Shown: positions 17,284-25,240, counted from the first letter of the stretch. The stretch: 64,000 bases of DNA from AL-N1 sp039178835 (GCA_039178835.1 JBCDFA010000004.1:14770-78769); one strand, 5' to 3'. The notes: generated from the letters alone by a model not told the origin. Translations and numbers: made by a program.

Positions 17284-17973
17284 CTAGTAACGATCACGTG
17301 GTCCACGCTTACGGTTAGGGTTGGAGTTACCAGAATTATTACGTTTCCCATGTGGGTCGCTCATACTGCGGCCTTCGCGAAAAGGACTCCCAAAGCTATT
17401 GCGCTTTTGCTGATGGCGATGAGGATCGCTGGTGCTCCGCCCCTCACGATACGGACTGCCAAAGCTGCTACGCTTTGGTTGGTTTCGATGCGGGTCGCTG
17501 GGGTCACGGCCTTCACGATACGGACTACCAGAACTACTACGTCTTGGCTGATGACGATGGGGGTCGTTCATACTGCGCCCTTCACGATAGGGGCTGCCGA
17601 AACTGTTGCGTCTTGGCTGATGACGGTGGGGGTCGCTCATGCTGCGTCCCTCACGATAGGGACTGCCGAAACTCGTACGTTCGTGGTGCACATTAGTTGC
17701 ACGCCGACGATTGTTACCATTGTTGTTACGTCGCTCGTAAGCCTCGTTGACACGCAGTTCCTGGCCCTCGACCTCACGACCATTTAGCTCACCAATGACG
17801 GTGGACATGTCATTGCCTTGCATTTCTACAAAGCCATATCCGCGTGACATACCTGTGTCTTGATCTGTAATAACGCGTGCACTCTGGATTTCACCCAGGC
17901 CATCAAAAATTTTTTCTAGCTCAGTGTCACCAAAATGTTGGGGCAGATTCCCAACAAAGAGCTTGAATTGCAT
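17284..17973 (-). CDS. RRM RNA-binding protein with five tandem 23-residue repeats
   Basis: This is a 229-residue protein. Residues 1-80 form one RNA-recognition motif with RNP2 (KLFVGNLP, residues 4-11) and RNP1 (RGYGFVEM, residues 44-51). A basic linker (RRNNNGNNRRR) follows. Then come five copies of a 23-residue repeat starting at residues 101, 124, 147, 170 and 193, with core SFGSPYREGRSMSDPH plus a basic, Gln-containing link. The end is Arg-rich. Bacterial RRM proteins of this kind usually have only a short Gly-rich tail. The repeat tail is predicted to be disordered and could bind RNA or drive self-association. AGGAGGG lies 7 bp before the ATG. A hairpin sits just upstream of that site. 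Confidence 0.85.
   Translation of the reverse strand: MQFKLFVGNLPQHFGDTELEKIFDGLGEIQSARVITDQDTGMSRGYGFVEMQGNDMSTVIGELNGREVEGQELRVNEAYERRNNNGNNRRRATNVHHERTSFGSPYREGRSMSDPHRHQPRRNSFGSPYREGRSMNDPHRHQPRRSSSGSPYREGRDPSDPHRNQPKRSSFGSPYREGRSTSDPHRHQQKRNSFGSPFREGRSMSDPHGKRNNSGNSNPNRKRGPRDRY
17337..17675 (-). repeat. Five in-frame 69-bp tandem repeats in the RRM gene
   Basis: The coding strand shows five consecutive 69-bp units that differ by scattered substitutions. The encoded units share GSP-F/Y-REGR and DPH and keep an exact 23-residue period. The first four match closely; the fifth is shortened at its end (DPHGKR). Confidence 0.85.
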
Positions 17974-17988
17974 AAAGACACCCTCCTA

Positions 17989-18011
17989 ATACATGCATAT
18001 GGTGCATGTAT
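17989..18011 (-). promoter_or_regulatory. Leader hairpin next to the RRM gene's ribosome-binding site
   Basis: ATACATGCA (17989-17997) and TGCATGTAT (18003-18011) form a perfect 9-bp stem with a 5-base loop. On the minus strand this ends one base before the AGGAGGG of the RRM gene (17981-17987). A hairpin there could hold back ribosomes or bind protein. No temperature or protein dependence can be read from sequence. Confidence 0.45.
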
Positions 18012-18027
18012 CAAATACTATATCAAT

Positions 18028-18046
18028 TGACTCAATATGTGAGTCA
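18028..18046. promoter_or_regulatory. Palindrome upstream of the RRM gene
   Basis: TGACTCA (18028-18034), 5 bases, TGAGTCA (18040-18046) is a perfect inverted repeat of operator size in the region upstream of the RRM gene. A shorter palindrome, TCAATTGA, adjoins it (18023-18030). Confidence 0.35.
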
Positions 18047-18313
18047 TCACCAATGTACTAATTTAACCGTCTCGTTACGCAAATGAAGTGGAGTAGTACT
18101 TTAGATTGTCCCCTCTCTTGCGCTCACAGTAAACACTAAGAAGAAGATTTCGCGAGCACACAGAGAAATAGAGGTTTCATATATGCTAGTCACGTAGTGT
18201 TACATGTGTATATCTAGTATACCATATATAATACATTCGTGCTTATCTTCCTGCTAAATAACGCGGTCTGTGCTATCATGAGAGCAAGGTGGCGTGCATA
18301 CAAGGAGGCATAT

Positions 18314-19105
18314 ATGACGATACCTTTTCCTGGAATGGACCCCTTTCTTGAGGCTCCACATTTGTGGCCTGATGTGCATAACAGTCTCATTTATGCCACT
18401 CGTAGTCAAATTCAATCTCAGTTAAGTCCTAATTACGTCGCAGTGATTACACCATATGTGACTTTTGAGAGTCTAGAAATTACACCTGTGCGGACTGCTG
18501 TCGCTATTCCTTATGTTGGTATCCTCGAAAGTGATGTTTCATCAGAACACTCTACTACAGTAACAATTGCACCTGCACCACTCCAGGCCACCGCAACAAT
18601 GGAAGTTCCTACTCGCTATGCCCGCCTTGAGATACGAACGGTAGAAGATGGTGTCCTCATTACCGCCATTGAGGTGCTGTCACCTGCCAACAAACGCTCT
18701 GGTGCCGATGGTGCTGATGCCTACGAGAAGAAACGACAAGAACTATTTCGTAGCGAAGCCCATTTGCTTGAGATTGATCTGCTTCGTAATGGACAGCGTC
18801 CTCGTTTTGCGACCACTCTACCTGACAACTCCTACTTTGTCTTTCTTGGCCGAGCGGAGTATCGCCCTCAGTTTGATGTCTGGCCATTAAGTCTTCGTGA
18901 AGCTATTCCTCGCATTCCAGTACCCTTGCGCCGCCTTGACCCCGATGTTGTGCTTGATCTAACAGCAGCTCTACAGCAGATCTACACGAATGCACGCTAT
19001 GAGCGACGCATCAACTATCGTGATAATCCACCACCACCGATATTGTCAGAAGAAGATGCGACATGGCTTGATGCTCACCTGCATGAGCGCGGACTTCGTT
19101 GGTAA
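18314..19105 (+). CDS. DUF4058 family protein
   Basis: This is a 263-residue protein. It opens with the family hallmark FPGMDPFLEAPHLWPDVHN and has the central stretch TAIEVLSPANKR...YEKKRQELF...LLEIDLLRNGQRP. The order E-x-LSPxNK followed by EIDLLR resembles a PD-(D/E)XK nuclease core, but this relation is my inference. I chose ATG 18314 because AAGGAGG lies 5 bp upstream; the longer frame from 18239 has no site. The family is common in cyanobacteria, planctomycetes and Chloroflexota and has no established function. It appears to be a single gene. Confidence 0.8.
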   Translation: MTIPFPGMDPFLEAPHLWPDVHNSLIYATRSQIQSQLSPNYVAVITPYVTFESLEITPVRTAVAIPYVGILESDVSSEHSTTVTIAPAPLQATATMEVPTRYARLEIRTVEDGVLITAIEVLSPANKRSGADGADAYEKKRQELFRSEAHLLEIDLLRNGQRPRFATTLPDNSYFVFLGRAEYRPQFDVWPLSLREAIPRIPVPLRRLDPDVVLDLTAALQQIYTNARYERRINYRDNPPPPILSEEDATWLDAHLHERGLRW

Positions 19106-19196
19106 CTCTTCCCTCTATACGCACAGGATTGTTTGGTAGATCTTTATTGGTCGAGAGGGTTTTAGAACAGATTTATCTAGGAATGGGTCATTGTGT

Positions 19197-19808
19197 CTAT
19201 GAGATAGGCAAATCAAGCCCTAGCGCATAGAATGTTCCCGGCACCATGAGTTGTTGCACCCAACTGGCCATCTGTTGTGGTGTATAAGGAGTGCCATTAT
19301 CCAACCACCAGATCAACGCACCTAGAAAAGCCGATGAACAATAGCCCACGATAACCTCGAATGGTACACGGGGTTGTTGACTCGATTCCCACATAATCTG
19401 TAGTCGCTGCTCAATCTGTTTATCTATCAGTCTGTGAAAATGCTTGTTAAGTTGATGTTGATGCATGCCGCTTTGAGTAAGGAGTAATCGATAGAGGAGC
19501 GCATGTTCTTGTAGATATGCAAACAACTGTATCCACGCAACTGGTGGCTGACCAAGCGTGAAGTTGTCCACATCAACAGGTGGTGGTTCCATCTGTTCCA
19601 GCAAAGTGTACAACATATCATCCGTGATACGAACAACGAGATCGTACTTGTCCTGATAGTGGCGATAGAACGTTGCACGGTTCACCATGGCCCGATCAGC
19701 GATGTCCTGCACTGTTATGGCTTCAAAGTCTTTCTCTATCAACAATGCCAGGAAGGACTCTCGGATAAGTTTATGTGACCGCCGTACGCGCATGTCTTTT
19801 TGTGACAT
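19197..19808 (-). CDS. TetR/AcrR-family regulator
   Basis: This is a 203-residue protein with an N-terminal TetR helix-turn-helix: SFLALLIEKDFEAITVQDIADRA then VNRATFYRHYQDKYDLV. The C-terminal domain ends with VIVGYCSSAFLGALIWWLDNG, the pattern of the Firmicutes-type TetR C-terminal domain. I chose the ATG at 19808 because AGGAG lies 7 bp upstream. It is divergent from the broken hydrolase-SDR pair and was probably its repressor. An inverted repeat in the gap (19889-19907) is the likely operator. Confidence 0.82.
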   Translation of the reverse strand: MSQKDMRVRRSHKLIRESFLALLIEKDFEAITVQDIADRAMVNRATFYRHYQDKYDLVVRITDDMLYTLLEQMEPPPVDVDNFTLGQPPVAWIQLFAYLQEHALLYRLLLTQSGMHQHQLNKHFHRLIDKQIEQRLQIMWESSQQPRVPFEVIVGYCSSAFLGALIWWLDNGTPYTPQQMASWVQQLMVPGTFYALGLDLPIS

Positions 19809-19888
19809 TTTCTTGCTCCTGTTGCATATGCGATACAGAGCCAATCATTGATTCTTGTGCTACTTTATATCCCCGTTTAGACTGATTG

Positions 19889-19907
19889 TAACAACAAATG
19901 ATTGTTA
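19889..19907. promoter_or_regulatory. Candidate TetR operator
   Basis: TAACAA (19889-19894), 7 bases, TTGTTA (19902-19907) is a perfect inverted repeat within imperfect longer symmetry. It lies between the divergent TetR and hydrolase/SDR genes, where a TetR operator would be expected. Confidence 0.4.
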
Positions 19908-19945
19908 TGCAACACTCAACGTAAAATCATAAAGGAGGAATTGTT

Positions 19946-20353
19946 ATGGCACGGAAATCACCAGCCAATGAGAAAATGTGGCAGCGCTCATCAACTCGTA
20001 TTCGGTTTACTGATAAAGATATGAACTTCAGCTGCGTGGTACCGTTAGCATTTGGATCTGAACTGGGGGTACCATTGGCGAAAGTTTCTTTATTGCTTCA
20101 CATGTTAAAGAAGGTGATCCAACCATCTGGGTGCAAAAATGGACGGCCTATGCAGAACGCCTGCAATCAATAGCGGAGTCTGCGGAAGCCCAATGGTGGG
20201 TGCACGTGCTGCTGTTTGCTACGTAAAGAAGGTGCGGCTGCCCACTGTCAGCACAATGATCTCGCAATCTCACATCAGTACATGCTTGACTGGCTGGATC
20301 ATACCTTTACGCAGTTGTCTACAACGAACTTAGAGAAGGAATATACATTATGA
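19946..20353 (+). pseudogene. Alpha/beta hydrolase remnant: N-terminus joined to C-terminus
   Basis: AAAGGAGG precedes ATG 19946. The first 25 codons (ARKSPANEKMWQRSSTRIRF) match a family of alpha/beta hydrolases of about 400 residues. The frame then shifts: SFFIASHVKEGDPTIWVQKW is read in another frame from about 20071. From about 20225 the frame reads GAAAHCQHNDLAISHQYMLDWLDHTF, the typical extreme C-terminus of the same family. The whole catalytic core, including the Ser nucleophile, is missing. The gene has therefore suffered a large internal deletion and frameshifts. Its stop (20351-20353) still overlaps the SDR start, a trace of the former operon. Confidence 0.75.
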
Positions 20354-21128
20354 ATGATCAGCTTACAGACAAAGTTGCGATTGTCACAGGTGCCGGATCA
20401 GGCATTGGACGAGCCATTGCATTGCGTTTTGCACAGGCAGGTGTCCGTGTTGTCGCCACAGATATCGATGATAGTAGTGGTCAGGAAACGGTTCGCCTCA
20501 TTCAGGAGCAACAGGGGGTGTCAAGTTACAAACATAGTGATGTTGCCCAGTCGGATGAGGTACAGGCGATGGTGCAACATACACTCGACACATATGGGCG
20601 ACTCGATTTTGCGATCAACAATGCGGGAATTCCTGACAAAGGCCCACGCCCGCTTGCGGAGTATGAAGAAGGAGAATGGAATCATGTAATCACGGTGAAT
20701 CTTACCGGTATCTTCCTCTGTATGAAATACGAAATTCCAGCTATCCTTCAACGTGAGGCAGGAGTGATTGTCAACATTGCGTCTATTGGTGCGTATCGTG
20801 CCGGCCTTGGTTTTCCGGCATACACTGCCAGCAAAGCCGCAGTGCTGAATCTGACACAGACGGCTGCTGCTGAATACGGCCCAACGGGTCTGCGTGTGAA
20901 CGCAATAGTCCCAGGACAGATCGAGACGCCTGCTCTTGAGAAACTTATCGAAGTACACATGGCCTGGATGAAGAACAGATGCGCCAAATGGGCATACAAC
21001 GCATCCCGTTACGGAGGTATGGTGAGTCAACGGAGATTGCCGATGTTGCATTGTGGCTATGTTCTTCCGAGTCTTCGTTTATCAATGGCCACGATCTAGT
21101 CGTTGATGGCGGGCGGATAACGGGCTAA
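20350..21128 (+). pseudogene. Short-chain dehydrogenase/reductase with a late frameshift
   Basis: The SDR frame begins at ATG 20350. It shows the cofactor motif VTGAGSGIGRA, NNAG, the catalytic Ser region IASIGAYRAG, the YTASK active site and VNAIVPGQIETP. Near 20945-20962 the frame is lost. The expected end is found in the next frame: GLDEEQMRQMGIQRIPLRRY, then FINGHDLVVDGGRITG, stopping at TAA 21126-21128. Without a shift the product ends in about 50 unrelated residues (stop near 21099). The catalytic residues survive, but the C-terminal substrate-loop region and last strand do not. A one-base loss explains it. The gene is coupled to the hydrolase remnant. Confidence 0.82.
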
Positions 21129-21148
21129 CTATCTTTGCTTCTCGAGCA

Positions 21149-21197
21149 ATGCTGATCTGTTCAGCAACATGAGTATTTTCACTGAACAGATCAGCAT
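21149..21197. terminator. Long perfect inverted repeat after the SDR gene
   Basis: ATGCTGATCTGTTCAG (21149-21164) is perfectly complementary to the sequence at 21182-21197, giving a 16-bp stem with a 17-base loop. It starts 20 bp after the SDR stop. No T-tract follows, so it is a terminator-like structure of uncertain efficiency. It also separates the decayed region from the biosynthetic cluster. Confidence 0.5.
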
Positions 21198-21288
21198 CTC
21201 CTTCGATTAGATTAAGCATGCTATAACGTCTACAGGAATAGATATCTTGTGATCGTTGAGCCCCCCCTGAAAGCAGCTAAATTGTGAC

Positions 21289-21316
21289 TTGACTTTAACG
21301 GCTTTTTTGTGATACC
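21289..21316 (+). promoter_or_regulatory. Candidate promoter of the mbtH unit
   Basis: TTGACT (21289-21294) and GATACC (21311-21316), with a 16-bp spacer, stand about 58 bp before the mbtH-like start. The -35 box is good and the -10 box is weak. Confidence 0.4.
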
Positions 21317-21373
21317 ATCAATGATGGTTAAGCTCTGTAACTAAGTTATATTATCACTCTGGAGGGACTCGGT

Positions 21374-21613
21374 ATGCATCGAGAGGACACCGAAGATACT
21401 ACAATCTACAATGTGGTTCTTAATCACGAAGAGCAATACTCTATCTGGCCTGCTGATCGTGACAATCCCCTCGGTTGGAACAGCGTTGGGAAAAGCGGTT
21501 TGAAGCAGGAGTGTCTGGATTTTATCAATGAAGTGTGGACGGACATGCGTCCGTTAAGTTTACGAAAGCATATGGAACACGCTGGACAAACGACGAAGGC
21601 CGTTGGCGAATAG
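21374..21613 (+). CDS. MbtH-like NRPS accessory protein
   Basis: This is a 79-residue protein with the full MbtH signature: NHEEQYSIWPADRDNPLGW, then GKSGLKQECLDFINEVWTDMRPLSLR. The Trp residues that contact adenylation domains are present. MbtH proteins bind and activate or stabilise A domains of NRPS enzymes. GGAGGG lies 7 bp before the ATG. It marks the left edge of the biosynthetic cluster, well upstream of the megasynthase genes, and probably serves some of the A domains encoded at 36-62 kb. The N-terminus is slightly longer than usual (MHREDTEDTTIYNVV). Confidence 0.92.
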   Translation: MHREDTEDTTIYNVVLNHEEQYSIWPADRDNPLGWNSVGKSGLKQECLDFINEVWTDMRPLSLRKHMEHAGQTTKAVGE

Positions 21614-22000
21614 GATTGATTGAAGTTGGTGCTATACTGAACACCAATGTCATATGATATGGTAGTGTAAAACGACAAACTTGCCCAAAACAAGTTTCAG
21701 TTGGTTTAACAGTAGTGGTCGTTTGTGAGATGGCAGCTTACCCAACTCATTTTATCTCTGCTCTCATTGTACTAATACACGACCCACGAAGGTCTCCAAG
21801 AACATCTATCACACTACATCTCGTTCTAATAAAATGTGATTGGGATGTGTTGTGGTGTCAAGCTACATAGTTGTAGGTTTGTAGTGTGTTGAATAGTATG
21901 TTTGTTGTGTAATACAAACATATGTGATCTGTTATGCCCACTATGTGGGGTTATCCTGTACTATCACAGGTACTACCTAATGAAAAAGGATGATAAGCTT
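21614..22000. other. Gap with an inverted repeat
   Basis: No gene is recognised. TATGTTTGT (21897-21905) and ACAAACATA (21914-21922) form a perfect 9-bp inverted repeat with an 8-base spacer. It is a possible operator or hairpin about 80 bp before the next small gene. Confidence 0.4.
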
Positions 22001-22243
22001 ATGTCGTATGCTGTCTATTTGTATAATATCCCACAAGTGTCAGAAGATGGCACACAGGCGTTACCTGTTCCAGAAAGCCAAACGCAAACCTTTGAGAATG
22101 TTGATCAGGCCAAGATGTTTGCGCAGGAACAGAAACTGACCTTTGATCGTGTTGTTTTGATGCAAGAAGAAGAAGAACAACGCCTTGTTGAGCGCTATGT
22201 AGATGGACAACACGAAACACCTGAAACTATTGTACGTCGTTAG
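22001..22243 (+). CDS. Unknown 80-residue protein in the cluster
   Basis: The ATG at 22001 follows AAAGGA by 10 bp. The product begins MSYAVYLYNIPQVSEDG and contains a charged helix (VDQAKMFAQEQK, then MQEEEEQRLVERYVDG). It is soluble and acidic. I recognise no family. It lies in one direction with mbtH and two more small genes, so it is probably co-expressed with the NRPS helpers. Confidence 0.55.
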   Translation: MSYAVYLYNIPQVSEDGTQALPVPESQTQTFENVDQAKMFAQEQKLTFDRVVLMQEEEEQRLVERYVDGQHETPETIVRR

Positions 22244-22334
22244 GTTAGGGCAAGTTGGTTTGGCTGTAGTACGTGCATTTTGGTCCTATCGCAACTAAAA
22301 TACCTTGTTAGAAAGGGTGTCGAGGTCTTTCACT

Positions 22335-22631
22335 ATGCGGAAATATTGTAAAGCCTATAAACTGAGTGAACTCCGTCAGTTCTCTGGTTGGACAGAAAAA
22401 CCACAAGCAGATGGTGTAGCCTTAAATGATGATGATATTTGTTTTATCTGGGATGACTTTACGGTTCAAGCCAAAAGCCCATTCCCGGAACAAGGTACGC
22501 TTTTTGATGATGTAACACCAGAGTGGCGGGCTTTTTGTACCGACCAACTCCACTTTGCCATTCCAGACGATCTTCAATATGCCTATGAACAAGACACGAA
22601 TGGCTCCGCTAACACCGCAAATATATCCTAA
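22335..22631 (+). CDS. Unknown 98-residue protein in the cluster
   Basis: I chose ATG 22335 because GAGG lies 8 bp upstream; the frame is open from a TTG at 22305. The product reads MRKYCKAYKLSELRQFSGW at the start, then DDDICFIWDDFTVQAKSPF and TPEWRAFCTDQLHFAIPDDL. It is rich in aromatic and acidic residues, with no membrane helix. No family is recognised. It lies between two other small genes of the mbtH unit, about 90 bp after the first and 30 bp before the next. Confidence 0.6.
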   Translation: MRKYCKAYKLSELRQFSGWTEKPQADGVALNDDDICFIWDDFTVQAKSPFPEQGTLFDDVTPEWRAFCTDQLHFAIPDDLQYAYEQDTNGSANTANIS

Positions 22632-22661
22632 TAGAGCTTTGTGTGAAGGGACATATGTAGT

Positions 22662-22994
22662 ATGGATGAGTTAGTACAACGGTTGTCAGAGGGAGATCAT
22701 CCGGTTACAGCGGGTGGTCCCAATCCATCGGTAGAGCAGTTCAAACAAAGTATTGATCGGGAATACGTGCATATCAAATTTACAGGAACCCGTGGTGGCA
22801 CTGATTTAGGTGTAAAGCTAGACACAGTTGCTTCTCGGCTTGATGCAGATTTTGAGCAAGGTGTAGGAACTATCCATGTCGAGGGTACACTGACACTGAA
22901 TTATGTGCCGGTTCGATGCGTCGCTGATATCGACCTGGCGACTTTAAATGGAACAGGCCATCTTGTTGTGATGGAGACACAACCAACATCATAA
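22662..22994 (+). CDS. Unknown 110-residue protein in the cluster
   Basis: The ATG at 22662 follows AAGGGA. The product has a helical start (MDELVQRLSEGDHPVTAGG), then HIKFTGTRGGTDLGVKLD and a C-terminal half of beta strands (IHVEGTLTLNYVPVRCVADIDL). The segment FTGTRGGTDLGV looks conserved in style, but I cannot name the family. It is the last gene before a strong terminator (23023-23080). Confidence 0.6.
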   Translation: MDELVQRLSEGDHPVTAGGPNPSVEQFKQSIDREYVHIKFTGTRGGTDLGVKLDTVASRLDADFEQGVGTIHVEGTLTLNYVPVRCVADIDLATLNGTGHLVVMETQPTS

Positions 22995-23022
22995 TTGAAA
23001 AGACTGTTGTTGTGAGATGAGG

Positions 23023-23080
23023 CTGCTGTGTAGAATCCACGAGACTTTGTCTCGCTATGCAGCAGTTTTATGTGTTTTTT
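23023..23080 (+). terminator. Intrinsic terminator of the mbtH unit
   Basis: CTGCTGTGTAG (23023-23033) pairs with CTATGCAGCAG (23055-23065), with two G-U wobbles. An inner hairpin, CGAGAC-TTT-GTCTCG, lies inside. A T-rich tract follows (23066-23080). This is the best intrinsic terminator in the window. It separates the small-gene unit from htpG. Confidence 0.75.
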
Positions 23081-23273
23081 GATATATAATAAGATATAAG
23101 TATATGTTTTGTGCTCTATCATCATGTTTGACAATGTATACTAGACTTAAATAACCTGTGAGAGGTTGTTACGAGAAATGAGCGTATACCGCATAAGCAA
23201 CGACTTCTAGTCTTACAACTAAACATGGGTAATAGAGCCTTGTGTAGTATGTTGAGGTAATGAGGAATCTACC

Positions 23274-25223
23274 ATGACCACCGATGTGGAAACTTTTCAA
23301 TTCCAAGCTGAAACCAAGCAGTTGCTTGATTTGATGATTCATTCGTTGTATACAACGAAAGATATTTTTCTGCGTGAACTAATTTCCAATGCATCAGACG
23401 CACTAGATCGATTGCGTTTTGAGGCTCTAACGACCCCTGATTTATTGGATAGTGATGAGCAACTTGCTATCCGCCTAGATTTTGATAGTGAGGCTCGTAC
23501 ACTGACCATTTCCGATAACGGGATTGGCATGAATCGTGATGAGGTAGTAACAAACATTGGGACCATTGCCCGCTCCGGTACGCGTGAAATACGTGAGCGG
23601 CTGGAAGCAGGTCAATCACCAGAAGCACTGGCCGAATTCATTGGTCAGTTTGGTGTTGGTTTTTACTCGGCCTTTATGGTCGCCGATCAGGTCACCTTGG
23701 TTACGCGTCGCGCCGGAGAAACGGGTGCTACTCGCTGGGAGTCGAATGGCGATGGTACTTACAATATCTCTGATACCACACAGTCACGACGTGGAACTTC
23801 TATTACATTACATCTGAAACCAGTTGATGCAGACAATGGGATTGAGGACTATACCGACAAGTGGGTGCTCTCGCGTATCGTCAAACGTTATTCGGATTTT
23901 GTGAATTATCCAATCGTGCATCAGGATGAGCGAGAAGAAGTCGAGCAAGATGAGCAGGGTAACCCAATACCAGATGGGAAAAAAACCACGATTATTGAAG
24001 ACAAAGTCCTCAATTCGATGAAACCGATCTGGACTCGTTCACAGTCCGAGGTGACCGATGAGGAATACACAGAATTTTACCGTCATATCTCACATGACTG
24101 GACGGAGCCGATGAAGACGATTGTCCTTCGTGCTGAAGGGCGTCTTGAATATCAGTCACTGCTCTTTATTCCTGCAACAGCGTCGTATGATCTGTTCTAC
24201 CATGGGTCTGAGCCTGCTATTCGTTTGTATGCCAAACGGGTGATGATTACGGAGCGTAGTCCTGATTTGCTGCCACATTACCTGCGTTTTGTCAAAGGTG
24301 TGGTCGACTCCTCAGACCTCCCGTTGAACATCTCCCGGCAGATGTTGCAACAAGATCGGCACATTACCCAGATTCGGAAATGGCTGACTCGCAAACTGCT
24401 CGATACATTTAAAGATATGTTTGATAAGGAACACGACCAATATTTGCAACTCTGGGATCAGTTTGGTCGGGCACTCAAAGAGGGTGTAAGTGAGGATTAT
24501 GAAAACAAGGAGCGGTTATTACCTTTACTCTTGTTCGAATCATCGCACGACTCTGAAAAGAAAACCACATTAACGGACTATGTGGCTCGCATGAAAACCG
24601 ATCAAGAACAGATTTATTATTTGACGGGTGAATCACGGACAATTGTGGAAAACTCACCGCACTTAGAAGCATTCAAAGAAAAAGACTACGAAGTGCTCTA
24701 TTTGGTCGATCCGGTTGATGAATTATTGGTACAATCACTGAATGAGTTTGATGGGAAACGCTTGAAGTCGATTGGGAAAGGAACTGTCACGCTGGGTGAT
24801 GAAGAAGAGCGTGAGCAGATGAAGCAAGAGCTTGAAGAGAAACAACAAACGTATCAGGATTTGTTGACATTTGTTCAGAAGCATTTGGATACCCATGTCA
24901 AAAATGTCCGTCTCTCAGGGCGACTATCAACCTCACCCGTATGTTTGGTAGGTGAAGAGCATGATTATAGTCCGCAACTGGAACGCCTGTTGCAGAAAGG
25001 CAAAGGTGGTGGGTTAGCGCAGCGTCGGGTTATGGAGTTGAATCCAAATCATCAAATTTTGGAAAAAATGCACGAGAGGTTCCAACAGAATCAAGAGGAT
25101 GCTCGACTGGGTGACTATGCCGATCTCTTATTTGGCTATGCACTGTTAGCAGAAGGTTCGGAGTTGCCAGATTCGGTACGGTTTAACCAATTGGTCGCGC
25201 AACTCATGACTGAGACATTATAA
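23274..25223 (+). CDS. htpG: Hsp90-family chaperone HtpG
   Basis: This is a 649-residue protein matching bacterial Hsp90 over its full length. The ATP-binding GHKL motifs are ELISNASDALDRLRFE, DNGIGM, and GQFGVGFYSAFMVADQ. The middle domain has LYAKRVMITE and LNISRQMLQQD. The C-terminal dimerisation domain is present. GAGGAA precedes the ATG by 7 bp. HtpG is normally a stand-alone housekeeping chaperone. Here it lies between the mbtH unit and a type II thioesterase that starts 17 bp after its stop, so it is part of the cluster. A TTGACA at 23128-23133 may belong to its promoter, but the -10 box is poor. It may help fold the very large synthases. Confidence 0.93.
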   Translation: MTTDVETFQFQAETKQLLDLMIHSLYTTKDIFLRELISNASDALDRLRFEALTTPDLLDSDEQLAIRLDFDSEARTLTISDNGIGMNRDEVVTNIGTIARSGTREIRERLEAGQSPEALAEFIGQFGVGFYSAFMVADQVTLVTRRAGETGATRWESNGDGTYNISDTTQSRRGTSITLHLKPVDADNGIEDYTDKWVLSRIVKRYSDFVNYPIVHQDEREEVEQDEQGNPIPDGKKTTIIEDKVLNSMKPIWTRSQSEVTDEEYTEFYRHISHDWTEPMKTIVLRAEGRLEYQSLLFIPATASYDLFYHGSEPAIRLYAKRVMITERSPDLLPHYLRFVKGVVDSSDLPLNISRQMLQQDRHITQIRKWLTRKLLDTFKDMFDKEHDQYLQLWDQFGRALKEGVSEDYENKERLLPLLLFESSHDSEKKTTLTDYVARMKTDQEQIYYLTGESRTIVENSPHLEAFKEKDYEVLYLVDPVDELLVQSLNEFDGKRLKSIGKGTVTLGDEEEREQMKQELEEKQQTYQDLLTFVQKHLDTHVKNVRLSGRLSTSPVCLVGEEHDYSPQLERLLQKGKGGGLAQRRVMELNPNHQILEKMHERFQQNQEDARLGDYADLLFGYALLAEGSELPDSVRFNQLVAQLMTETL

Positions 25224-25240
25224 ATACGAGGAACTACGCC

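Larger units (their letters stand above)
17974..18313. other. Divergent intergenic region between RRM and DUF4058 genes
   Basis: Apart from the two inverted repeats (17989-18011 and 18028-18046) there is a TATAAT at 18227-18232 facing the DUF4058 gene, without a good -35 box. Nothing else is recognised. Confidence 0.4.

Noticed and set aside
17337..17675. Regular repeats that could be taken for a CRISPR array
   Set aside because: The repeats are in frame inside the RRM gene, have no unique spacers and encode a repeated peptide.
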